From the NCBI GenBank assembly GCA_964518335.1, contig CAZFDT010000111.1:1-13496 (forward strand): DNA of 13,496 nucleotides. The letters are read 5' to 3'. The stretch is from CAZFDT01 sp964518335. GTDB taxonomy: Bacteria > Planctomycetota > Phycisphaerae > Phycisphaerales > Phycisphaeraceae. Position 1 is the first letter of the stretch, and each line of letters starts with the position of its first letter. Shown piece after piece: positions 6,544 through 13,496 of the stretch. A program made the translations under genes and the position numbers. The notes beneath the pieces are model-generated. The model did no database searches, was not told the DNA's origin, and worked only from the letters and a program-made list of their open reading frames with translations.

Positions 6544-7002
6544 ATGGCAGACTGCTTCACTGGGCAGGGCCTGACACCATAGTGACATTGAGCCGATTTT
6601 TTCGGTTGACGCCCGCACGCCTACGCGGCCAAATGGCAGGGCCTTGCGGAGCTGGCCGGGCGGCGGGCCGTGGGTCATGTCTGCCGGGTGTGGAAGCGAG
6701 GCAAGTGGGGTGCCCGCGAAATGCCGTCGATCGACTATCTAGCGAATCTTCTCAACACCTCGACGTCTCAGCCGTGCAAGCGGTGTGCTGAGAAGAACGT
6801 GCCCATCCACGCACTCGGCAGGCAGAGGCGGTTTCGCAAGCGCATGATCAACTTCCAACATGCACTAGGTTCAACCCTCATGCGTACTTTAAGGAAATGA
6901 AGCCGAAGCGTATCGTCATTTGTTTCGATGCTACGACGCTCTCGGCACGACTGAGTCAATGGAAATTCGATGATCGACGGAGATGTTGTGCCGTGATACG
7001 TG
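6544..7002. other. Gene-poor stretch with a possible decayed ORF
   Basis: I see no gene here that I would defend. A plus-strand frame is open from 6610 to the TGA at 6898-6900. It contains a plausible protein segment (YAAKWQGLAELAGRR, VGHVCRVWKRGKWGARE, MPSIDYLANLL) but has no start codon with a ribosome site, so it may be the tail of a decayed gene. A short imperfect hairpin, CCGA-T(4-5)-TCGG, lies near 6594-6605. Toward 6900-7000 the sequence becomes less GC-rich and leads into the regulatory region of the operon to the right. This stretch probably holds the left boundary of the inserted phosphorothioation island, but no flanking direct repeat was found by eye. Confidence 0.35.
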
Positions 7003-7017
7003 GTGTTACATTAACAC
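7003..7017. promoter_or_regulatory. Inverted repeat, candidate operator
   Basis: GTGTTA-CAT-TAACAC is a perfect inverted repeat with 6-bp arms. Outside it, CGTGG on the left and CCACG on the right extend the symmetry with a 3-nt offset. It lies 17 bp upstream of the -35 box at 7035 and about 100 bp upstream of the HTH gene, centred near -60 of the predicted start. GTTACA from its left arm recurs at 7056-7061, next to the -10. This is a natural place for the HTH protein, or another dimeric regulator, to bind. Binding is inferred. Confidence 0.4.
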
Positions 7018-7034
7018 TCGCCACGAAACGCTCG

Positions 7035-7063
7035 TTGACATCATCTACCGTCACGGTTACAAC
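7035..7063 (+). promoter_or_regulatory. Candidate promoter of the HTH-ssp operon
   Basis: TTGACA (7035-7040, perfect -35), a 17-bp spacer and TACAAC (7058-7063, 4 of 6 to the -10 consensus) predict transcription from about 7070. That leaves a leader of about 45 nt before the ATG at 7116. All five genes downstream overlap or abut, so this could be the only promoter of the operon. Confidence 0.5.
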
Positions 7064-7115
7064 TAGGCCGAACTGTGCAAAGTCAAACCTATTTTGGGAT
7101 TGGCGGGTGATGGCC

Positions 7116-7364
7116 ATGTCGGTCGAGATCAACGGAAAGAAGTACTACCAAGCGACGGAGGTCGCTGAAACTGTAGGCATATCTCGGCAGACATTGTGGC
7201 GTTGGAGACGCGACGGCAGCATTCCGGCGGGCAGCAAGTATCGTGGACACCAGATTGTTTACACGCCTAGCGAGGTAGAGATCGTCCGTCAGTTTGCCGA
7301 GCGACTTGAACCGATCGCGGACCAGCATCGTCGCGAAAAGACCTTGTTCGAGGGCCAGTCGTGA
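7116..7364 (+). CDS. Small MerR/excisionase-type HTH protein
   Basis: This is an 82-residue DNA-binding protein. Seen: YYQATEVAETVGISRQTLWR (residues 10-29) forms the helix-turn-helix, followed by the wing RRDGSIPAGSKYRGHQIVY and a helix TPSEVEIVRQFAERL. This is the compact HTH_17/MerR-like fold of excisionases and small regulators, with no ligand domain. Start: the ATG at 7116 has GGGTGA (7105-7110) 5 nt upstream and opens the conserved domain. ATG 7110 and GTG 7107 are in frame, and the frame is open back to an ATG at 6897. The TGA overlaps the GTG of the desulfurase gene (GTGA), so it is translationally coupled to the phosphorothioation genes. Inference: it is an autoregulator of the operon acting at the inverted repeat upstream. 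It could instead be a core accessory protein that binds target DNA. Confidence 0.75.
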   Translation: MSVEINGKKYYQATEVAETVGISRQTLWRWRRDGSIPAGSKYRGHQIVYTPSEVEIVRQFAERLEPIADQHRREKTLFEGQS

Positions 7365-8533
7365 TCTATCTCGACAACAATGCGACGACAGAGCCACTCC
7401 CCGAGGTACGGGAGGCTGTACTCCGGGCGCTCAGCCTTGGCCCCACCAACCCGTCTAGTCCCCACACCGCCGGGGAACCAGCACGACGGCTGCTCGCCGA
7501 AGCACATGATGCCGTCGCAGACCTGATTGGTGGATCGCCCGAGGATATCTTCTTCACAAGCAGCGGCACGGAGGCGAACAATTGGGCGCTGCATCTTGTG
7601 CAGGCAATGCGCAAGCGGCACCTCCTCATCACGCCAGTGGAACACGAGTCGGTATTACGCAAAGCGGAGATGCTGGCCGCGCAAGGAGTCGCCGTTGGCG
7701 AACTGCCTGTGGACGGAAACGGCATCGTTTGCTTGGATGCAGCAGATGAACTCATCACGCCTCAGGTTGGACTTGTGTCAGTTCAATGGGTGAACAATGA
7801 GACAGGTGTGATCCAGCCTATTGAACATCTTGCCGCGATGTGCCGAGAGCGCGGAGTACTGCTACACACCGATGCGGCCCAGGCGGTAGGTAAGCTGGCT
7901 TTGGAGGTGAAGCGCACCACGGTCGACTACCTCACATTCACCGGCCATAAGTTGCACGCACCCATGGGTGTCGGGGTACTTTACCGACGGAACGGTGCGC
8001 CGCTCGCTCCATTGTTTGGAGGCGGGATGCAGGAATCCGGAAAGCGACCCGGAAGCCAGAATCTGGCTGGGATCGCGGGCCTTGCTGTTGCTTCGCGCAT
8101 CCGTCTTAGACGAGTCGCGGAGGTGCAGAACTCGCTTACCCAACTGCGAGACATGTTCCAGTCAATGGTCTTGTCCGCCTGTGATGGCGTTTTTGTGAAC
8201 ACAGACGATTCAGCCGCGAGAGTCTGCAATACCACCAACATCCGGTTCCCAGGCGTTGTTGGCGAGGCATTCCTGGCAAGTCTCATTAGTGCGGGCTTGT
8301 GTTGCTCGCAAGGCTCGGCATGTACTTCACAGATTCCAGAACCGTCACACACGCTGCTGGCTATGGGACTAAGCCGAGAGGCCGCCTATCAAAGCATTCG
8401 TTTCAGCTTCTCCGAGCTGAACTCAGCAGACGATATTAGACAGGCTGTCCAGATGATCGCCTCAGCGTATGCGCGGATGAAGGCGATCTTTGAGCGGCAT
8501 CCCGATCTTGCGAACGCAAGGAGCGTGGGATGA
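7361..8533 (+). CDS. sspA: Cysteine desulfurase, SspA-like
   Basis: This is a 390-residue PLP enzyme that removes sulfur from L-cysteine and carries it as a persulfide. Seen: the IYLDNNATTEP start, SSGTEANN, H95 over the cofactor ring, D171 and Q174 in HTDAAQ, the PLP lysine K197 in TGHK, and the active-site C321 in GSACTS. These match H104, D180, Q183, K206 and C328 of E. coli IscS. On sequence alone it could serve Fe-S assembly or a Dnd system. The assignment to SspA rests on its place directly before a DUF4007 gene, a large ATPase and a PAPS-reductase-family gene, each overlapping the next. The start is a GTG with GAGGG 6 nt upstream that overlaps the HTH stop. The stop overlaps the next ATG by 4 bp. 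I see no missing catalytic residue. Confidence 0.88.
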   Translation: MIYLDNNATTEPLPEVREAVLRALSLGPTNPSSPHTAGEPARRLLAEAHDAVADLIGGSPEDIFFTSSGTEANNWALHLVQAMRKRHLLITPVEHESVLRKAEMLAAQGVAVGELPVDGNGIVCLDAADELITPQVGLVSVQWVNNETGVIQPIEHLAAMCRERGVLLHTDAAQAVGKLALEVKRTTVDYLTFTGHKLHAPMGVGVLYRRNGAPLAPLFGGGMQESGKRPGSQNLAGIAGLAVASRIRLRRVAEVQNSLTQLRDMFQSMVLSACDGVFVNTDDSAARVCNTTNIRFPGVVGEAFLASLISAGLCCSQGSACTSQIPEPSHTLLAMGLSREAAYQSIRFSFSELNSADDIRQAVQMIASAYARMKAIFERHPDLANARSVG

Positions 8534-9405
8534 GGTTTTCCGGTCACGAGACATTTTGCGTGAGAGAAGGCTGGCTCCACAAGGGCCTTCGGATGCTCAC
8601 AGAGGAACCAGACAAGCTCTACCATGGGCACGCTGCAGATTTTCTGGGGGTTGGGTCGAATATGGCGAGGTCTATTCGCCATTGGCTGCAGGCCACTGGG
8701 CTTGCCGTAGCAGACGAAGATCAGCGTGGCCGACTGGCAGTTACCGAGCTAGGGCAACTTCTAGGCAAGTGCGATCCCTATTTCATTGACACGAGCACGT
8801 GGTGGTTACTACACATCAATCTTGTCAGCCGCCCCATTTACTCTGACACATGGCACTGGTTCTTCAACTCGTTCAATCTTGAACGATTCGATCGGGCCGT
8901 TGTGGTCGAGAACCTCCGCCAGTACATACAGATTGCCAATGGGCGACTACCAAGCATCAAGACGCTTGAACGAGATGTGGCATGCCTGCTGGCGAGTTAT
9001 TCGCGCAATATTCCGCCCGACAATGGAGACCCAGAGGAGTCGCGTGACTGCCCCTTTCGCGATTTGGGGCTGCTGAGCCACTTCCGGTCATCGGGCCAGC
9101 ACCAACTCCACCATAATGCCAAGCCCATCCATCCGTGCGTCTTTGGATATTGCATTAGCCGAGCTTACGAGGACGCCGGGCAAGGCGATATAGCTGTACA
9201 GCGCCTACTCAGAGAACCCGGTGGGCCTGGCCGCGCATTCGTTCTAACCAGTGAATCACTTTACGAGACGCTCGTGCATGTCATGAACGAGTCGGACGAC
9301 ATCCGTATTCAAGGTCACGCGGGTCAACGAGCGGTATCTGTCCCGCGCCGGACTCCCATGGATTGGGCCAAAGCCGTCTACCATCGCAAGGGGACCAAGA
9401 GATGA
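8530..9405 (+). CDS. sspB: DUF4007 protein, SspB-like DNA nickase
   Basis: This 291-residue protein has the hallmarks of DUF4007. It opens with FSGHETFCVREGWLHKGL, then FLGVGSNMARSIRHWLQATG (about residues 38-57, a probable DNA-binding winged-helix segment), and carries DCPFRDLGLL around 173-182. The C-terminal half includes HVMNESDDIRIQGHAGQRAV. Known: in SspABCD systems the SspB component is, to my recollection, a DUF4007 protein with DNA-nicking activity that opens one strand for sulfur insertion. I cannot point to the catalytic residues by eye. The ribosome site AAGGAG (8518-8523) lies 6 nt before the ATG, and the gene overlaps its neighbours by 4 bp (ATGA) at both ends. The family call is firm; the nickase role is transferred from the described system. 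Confidence 0.8.
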   Translation: MRFSGHETFCVREGWLHKGLRMLTEEPDKLYHGHAADFLGVGSNMARSIRHWLQATGLAVADEDQRGRLAVTELGQLLGKCDPYFIDTSTWWLLHINLVSRPIYSDTWHWFFNSFNLERFDRAVVVENLRQYIQIANGRLPSIKTLERDVACLLASYSRNIPPDNGDPEESRDCPFRDLGLLSHFRSSGQHQLHHNAKPIHPCVFGYCISRAYEDAGQGDIAVQRLLREPGGPGRAFVLTSESLYETLVHVMNESDDIRIQGHAGQRAVSVPRRTPMDWAKAVYHRKGTKR

Positions 9406-12400
9406 GATCACGCCCCAATGCGGCGACATTATCTCCGGCTGACATGGATGCATTCCTACGGTCCATCAATCTGTGCTTCGATGCCGATGCTGCGGAGAGG
9501 ATCGCACATTTTCGCCCAACCGCCAAGAGCATCCCTCTTATCAGCGGCACACTCGGTAACTCGTCTGAACGAGCATTCTTGATAGTTGCGCCCTACGGAT
9601 CCGGTAAGTCGCTGACCCTGACATATCTGCTTCATGCAATTGAGAACCAGCCGAGCGGGCAGCAGGTACTCGCGACAATTGAGAAACGAATCGAGATTGT
9701 TAGCCCTTCACTCCGTCATCTGCTGTTGGGCCGTCGTCGTACCCACAAGCGAGGAATGGTATTGCCATTCCACGGCTTCCAGAAGAACCTGCCTCAGGCA
9801 ATTGTGGACGCAGCGAGCAACGCAATCACGCGACTGAAGCTGGGTCGGGAAGCAAGGCGCATCAAGATCACGACAGCAAGGACCATCGATGAGGCCATTG
9901 CCTTCCTGCAGCAGTTGAAAGACGTGGCACGTAGTGCTGGGCTGGATCGAATTTGTTTGCTGTGGGATGAAACGGGACGGCACCTTGAATCGTTGGTTGC
10001 AGAAGGACGGTCGGCAGAGCTGTCTGACATCCAGGTGCTTGCTGAGTACGTGTCGCGCTCGTCTGATATGCCGATGACCTTCGGCGTAACGCTGCATCAG
10101 AGCATGCTGCATTACGCTCAGCAAATGTCCCAGTCCGTCAGGACTGAATGGCAGAAGATTTCGGGGCGCTTTGAGACCATACAGTATGTTGACGACAGCA
10201 AGGAAATCTATCGGCTGATTGCAGATATTGTGCAAGCCAATAGAGGCAGAGTTGACGTGCCAAGCAAGAGCCGCCTTTACACGCTTGCCAAGCAGGCCAA
10301 AGAGGAGCATGGACTCTTCAGCGACTTCAATCTCGCGGAGCTAAGCGAGCTGTTCGGAGCGACGTACCCGTCCCAGCCTGCGGCAGTCTTTCTCCTGCCT
10401 CGCATCTCGGCTCGGGTCGCACAGAATGAGCGAACACTATTCACGTTTCTAAACGCAGTGTCGGTTACAGAAGGTTTCGAGGTTGGCGATGTCTACGAGT
10501 ACTTCTCGCCAGCAATGCGTGGCGACACGGCCATTGGAGGAACCCACAAACAGTGGCTTGAGACGGAGAGTGCCGTTTCCAAGACGATGGGGAGCGATGC
10601 CGAGACGCTGGTCTTGAAGACGGCGTGCCTCCTGAGCATGGGAACAAAGGGCGAGCGGTCCCGCGTGAGCCGGGACATGCTGATTTGGGCGATGTCGGGC
10701 TATGGGCCAACCTCCCCGTGGGTGAAGACGGTCTCGTCACTGGTGGATCGAAAACTTCTGCTCTATCGCCAGCACAGCCAAGAGGTCGCCGTGTGGCATG
10801 GCACGGATGTCGACGTCCGAGGCCGCTTGGCTGAGGAGAAGGATCGACACCGCGCGACGTTCGACGTTCTGGCCTTCCTGAATGCCGAGGCAGAGCCGGA
10901 GGCGTGGAAGCCGATTGAATACAACACGAACTATGGCCTAACTCGCTTCTGGACCGCCAGATATGTTCTTCCGAAGAGGTTCCATGAACTGACCGCGACG
11001 GTACGCTCGGAGCTCATTCCTCCTGGCTGTGATGGTCGCATCCTGCATCTTGCTGCGGAAACAGCCGAGGACATCTGCGACGCTCAGAGCGCTGCTCTTG
11101 CCTTATCGGATCCGCAGGTGATCGTGGTCGTCCCCAGCACAACCTTGTGCCTCGCTGATGCTGCCCTTGAGGCTTGGTGTCTTTCGAAGATGCAGCATGA
11201 CACGGACTTGACTGGTGAAGACCCACTGGTGTTGCCAGAAATACAGCAGATGCTCGATGATGCGCGATCTCATCTGCAAGCGGTTCTTGATAAACTGGTG
11301 AAGCCGGGACATGACGGCCCAAAGTGGTACTGGAAAGGCCAGCTGCTTCCTGTTGCCAGTGTCAGCGACCTGCGACGTGAACTGTCGCGCATTACGGAAT
11401 CCGTGTTCCCTGACACCCCTCGCATCCATAACGAGCTGATTAACCGCGACAAGCCGAGTGGCACGATCATCAACTCGCGAAAGAAACTGCTGATGGGCAT
11501 GCTGGAACGGCATGGCAGCCCTGACCTTGGCTTGATTCCGACTACCCCCGATGCCTCAATGTTTCGCACAATCTTGGTGCATACGGGACTCTACCGTGCA
11601 ACTCCGGAGTCAGGTTGGCAGTATGCGTCCGGTCGCACCAACAGCCTTCCGCAAGACTCAGGCCTGAAGAAGGTGTGGCAGCTCCTGCGTGAGTTTTTCG
11701 AGCAGCGAAGCGACACACCAAAGCGTCCCCGTGCGCTCTTTGACACCTTAGTTGCGCCTCCTTTTGGTATCCGACAAGGACTCCTGCCCATTCTATTCAC
11801 AGCAGGGCTCAAGGCTTTTGGCCGAGCAATCTCGCTGCGGTACAAAGGTGAGTACATCGAAGATGTACTCCCGACCGTGATCGAGGACCTGTACCGCAAC
11901 TCTGACGATTACGAGATCAATGTCATTGATCTGGATGCTGATACCGATGGCTATCTGGCCTCAGTGCGGACGTTGTTTCTTGGAAGGCAACGCATAGATT
12001 CCGACACTGACGCTGTTCGGGCGACCTATGACGCCATCCAGAGCTGGCTATTTCAGCTTCCCAAGGCCGCGTTGACCGCTGAGACCGTCAGCCCCCAGGC
12101 TAAGCGATTGCAGCACTTGCTCCGAAGCGCCAAGTCAACCGACCCCCTTATCTTTTTGATGCGTGATCTTCCCGAGGCGTGCAACTTCGATTACCGAGCA
12201 AATGGGCACGTGTCGGAAGCGCTCTTGCCTCTTAAGAGCGAACTGGAACAGGTAGCCGATACCTACGTTCGGAAGGCTGCCATCGCGATTCACCAAGCAC
12301 TGGCGAGAACGCAGGCGGATTGGGCAAGCGGCGTACAGCGAACGGCACAGCAATGGGCGGGTTACTTCCCTGAGGCGGTCACAGCAACTGGCTTGCCCGG

Positions 12401-12758
12401 AATAGCCCGGAGCCTTTTGTCGCGCATGCGCATGAATTACGACAACGAAGCCCTCTTCGTGAATTCGTTGGCGCTCCTTGTAGTTGGGCGATCCACAGAG
12501 GACTGGGACGATAGTACAGCGATTGAGTTTGAGGGCAAGATTCAAGAGCTGACGCATAGGATCGAAACCACTGCACTTCGTGCGACAAGCTTTGGGGCCT
12601 TTGCTGACGCGCAGGAGATTCGGGAAGGTCTGTCGCACTTGATCGCTGAGCGGATCAGGGAGCTGTACGACCAGCTTGTGCAATTGCGAGGCGACGACGA
12701 TTCTGCTCAGATGTTATCTGCTATCCTGAAAGGAGACGGTCATGGCCACACTAGATGA
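9402..12758 (+). CDS. sspC: Large P-loop ATPase, SspC-like
   Basis: This is an 1118-residue protein. Seen: Walker A as APYGSGKS at 63-70 (K69), with Ala in the usual first Gly position, preceded by hydrophobic FLIV. A Walker B-like ICLLWDE ends at D189-E190. A sensor-like strand (MTFGVTLHQSM) follows at about 225. The remaining about 850 residues are helix-rich without motifs I recognise and probably hold protein- and DNA-contact modules. Known: SspC is the ATPase of the SspABCD machinery and is needed for modification. Start: the frame is open from a TTG at 9363, but the ATG at 9402 has AAGGGG 8 nt upstream and makes the ATGA overlap seen at the other junctions. The 3' end overlaps the next gene by 17 bp. 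An alternative is an unrelated defence ATPase, but the neighbours argue for SspC. Confidence 0.78.
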   Translation: MRSRPNAATLSPADMDAFLRSINLCFDADAAERIAHFRPTAKSIPLISGTLGNSSERAFLIVAPYGSGKSLTLTYLLHAIENQPSGQQVLATIEKRIEIVSPSLRHLLLGRRRTHKRGMVLPFHGFQKNLPQAIVDAASNAITRLKLGREARRIKITTARTIDEAIAFLQQLKDVARSAGLDRICLLWDETGRHLESLVAEGRSAELSDIQVLAEYVSRSSDMPMTFGVTLHQSMLHYAQQMSQSVRTEWQKISGRFETIQYVDDSKEIYRLIADIVQANRGRVDVPSKSRLYTLAKQAKEEHGLFSDFNLAELSELFGATYPSQPAAVFLLPRISARVAQNERTLFTFLNAVSVTEGFEVGDVYEYFSPAMRGDTAIGGTHKQWLETESAVSKTMGSDAETLVLKTACLLSMGTKGERSRVSRDMLIWAMSGYGPTSPWVKTVSSLVDRKLLLYRQHSQEVAVWHGTDVDVRGRLAEEKDRHRATFDVLAFLNAEAEPEAWKPIEYNTNYGLTRFWTARYVLPKRFHELTATVRSELIPPGCDGRILHLAAETAEDICDAQSAALALSDPQVIVVVPSTTLCLADAALEAWCLSKMQHDTDLTGEDPLVLPEIQQMLDDARSHLQAVLDKLVKPGHDGPKWYWKGQLLPVASVSDLRRELSRITESVFPDTPRIHNELINRDKPSGTIINSRKKLLMGMLERHGSPDLGLIPTTPDASMFRTILVHTGLYRATPESGWQYASGRTNSLPQDSGLKKVWQLLREFFEQRSDTPKRPRALFDTLVAPPFGIRQGLLPILFTAGLKAFGRAISLRYKGEYIEDVLPTVIEDLYRNSDDYEINVIDLDADTDGYLASVRTLFLGRQRIDSDTDAVRATYDAIQSWLFQLPKAALTAETVSPQAKRLQHLLRSAKSTDPLIFLMRDLPEACNFDYRANGHVSEALLPLKSELEQVADTYVRKAAIAIHQALARTQADWASGVQRTAQQWAGYFPEAVTATGLPGIARSLLSRMRMNYDNEALFVNSLALLVVGRSTEDWDDSTAIEFEGKIQELTHRIETTALRATSFGAFADAQEIREGLSHLIAERIRELYDQLVQLRGDDDSAQMLSAILKGDGHGHTR

Positions 12759-13496
12759 GGCGCTTGCGGCAATCGTGGACCATCCGGAGATCAAGCACAT
12801 CGTCAGCATTTCTGGCGGCAAGGATTCTGCGGCACTAGCCGTCTATCTGCGTCAGAACTACCCACAGATACCCGCTGAGTACGTATTCTGCGATACAGGC
12901 TGCGAACTGCCGGAGACCGACGAGTACATAAAGAGGCTCGAGGGGCTTCTGGGCAAGCAGGTAACACGCCTTACTGCATTGGACACCCTCCAGATTAAGG
13001 AGAAGCCTGGGCGAAATCCTTTCGACATGTGGCTAAAGGAAATCTACGGCGGTTTTCTCCCTAACCCCAGGAGTCGATGGTGCACTCGCGTACTCAAGAT
13101 CGAGCCGTTCGAAAGGTACGTCGGCACTCAGCACGCATTCAGCTACATCGGCATTCGGGCAGACGAGGACCGCGATGGCTATAGGCCGAAGAAGCCGCCT
13201 CGTCTTTCAGAGCGTCCAAACATTGAGCCGGTCTATCCGTTCAAGGACGACAGCATCACGCTTGCCGAAGTGAAGCGTATTCTCGAAGCATCAGGCCTGG
13301 CGCTGCCCAAGTACTACGAGTGGCGGTCTCGTTCTGGCTGCTACTTCTGTTTCTATCAGCAGATTGGCGAATGGCAGGGCCTGCGGGAACGACACCCTGA
13401 GCTCTTCAAGAAGGCGCAAGCCTATGAAATCAAGATCAACGGCAAGCAGTTCACATGGGTGGACGGCCGTACCTTGGAGGATCTGGCTGCGATGCC
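12742..13496 (+). CDS. sspD: PAPS reductase-family ATP pyrophosphatase, SspD-like (3' truncated)
   Basis: The first 251 residues are in the window with no stop codon, so the gene continues beyond it. Seen: the PP-loop SGGKDS at 24-29, then CDTGCELPET (C50, C54), the family's RWCTRVLKIEPF segment (C114), IGIRADE at 136-142, and SGCYFCF with C200 and C203. Known: this is the fold of PAPS reductases and of DndC, which use ATP to activate a target for sulfur transfer. The cysteines could carry persulfide or bind an Fe-S cluster, as reported for DndC. Inference: it activates the DNA backbone for phosphorothioate formation with sulfur from the desulfurase. It starts at an ATG with AAAGGAG 6 nt upstream, inside the end of the ATPase gene. 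DndC is the alternative label, but no dndB, dndD or dndE is adjacent. Confidence 0.85.
   Translation, partial: MATLDEALAAIVDHPEIKHIVSISGGKDSAALAVYLRQNYPQIPAEYVFCDTGCELPETDEYIKRLEGLLGKQVTRLTALDTLQIKEKPGRNPFDMWLKEIYGGFLPNPRSRWCTRVLKIEPFERYVGTQHAFSYIGIRADEDRDGYRPKKPPRLSERPNIEPVYPFKDDSITLAEVKRILEASGLALPKYYEWRSRSGCYFCFYQQIGEWQGLRERHPELFKKAQAYEIKINGKQFTWVDGRTLEDLAAM

Noticed and set aside
6897..7115. Longer start of the HTH protein at ATG 6897 (155 residues)
   Set aside because: The extra 73 residues are low-complexity Thr/Ser/Arg-rich sequence that does not resemble a domain. They would run through the best promoter and inverted repeat. AAGGAA touches the ATG with no spacing. The overlap of this ATG with a TGA at 6898 keeps a small doubt.
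9363..9401. TTG start of the ATPase gene at 9363
   Set aside because: ATG 9402 has a good ribosome site and repeats the ATGA overlap seen at the other ssp junctions.
9708..10310. 200-residue minus-strand frame inside the ATPase gene, and a similar one at 12135-12683
   Set aside because: They are antisense to a continuous 1118-codon gene, have no ribosome site and show no recognisable motif.
7361..13496. Dnd (DndACDE) system instead of Ssp
   Set aside because: The desulfurase and PAPS-reductase-family proteins fit either system, but DUF4007 and this ATPase are not Dnd components, and no small DndE or DndB is present.
1..13496. tRNA, rRNA, CRISPR arrays, IS elements
   Set aside because: I saw no cloverleaf ending in CCA, no spaced short repeats, no transposase motifs and no terminal inverted repeats anywhere in the window.

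Overview
The window is bacterial: genes are densely packed, often overlap by 4 bp, and use ATG, GTG and TTG starts. I cannot name the organism. Three genes (the PLD nuclease, umuD and the SRAP gene) each have a TANNNT hexamer exactly 6 nt before the start codon. That is the layout of leaderless transcripts, which are common in Actinobacteria and some other phyla, so a moderately GC-rich actinobacterium is a weak best guess. By hand count, a stretch of umuC (3361-3420) is 42/60 G+C and a stretch of the right-hand ATPase gene (9901-9960) is 32/60, so the two halves may differ in origin.

Left part (1-2926). A hypothetical protein that may be 5'-truncated is followed, in convergent orientation, by an HNH endonuclease. 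The latter resembles McrA/ScoMcrA-type enzymes that cut modified DNA. Divergent from it is a short operon: an exported phospholipase-D-family nuclease, a SLOG-fold 'molybdenum carrier'/YpsA-like protein with a TTG start, and a small unknown protein.

Middle part (2944-6543). This is a DNA-damage module: a UmuD-like protein, the translesion polymerase UmuC, and an SRAP (YedK/HMCES) protein that shields abasic sites. The UmuD-like protein lacks both catalytic residues of the family (Ser to Ala, Lys to Cys) and starts 11 residues later than E. coli UmuD. A Trp-rich 280-residue unknown gene on the minus strand follows. Beyond it is a 114-bp, about 78% identical remnant of a second SRAP gene.

Right part (6544-13496). 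After about 570 bp with no confident gene comes a tight five-gene operon: a small MerR/excisionase-type helix-turn-helix protein, a cysteine desulfurase, a DUF4007 protein, a 1118-residue P-loop ATPase, and a PAPS-reductase-family protein that runs off the window. The last four match the composition and order of the SspABCD single-strand DNA phosphorothioation system. SspA would mobilise sulfur from cysteine, SspD would activate the target for sulfur insertion, SspB would nick DNA, and SspC would supply ATPase activity. No restriction partner (SspE or SspFGH) lies inside the window; it could be downstream. The operon has a candidate promoter (TTGACA, 17-bp spacer, TACAAC) and a perfect 6-3-6 inverted repeat upstream that could be the operator for the HTH protein. 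The HTH gene, joined to sspA by a GTGA overlap, is the part of the system I do not know from described ssp operons.
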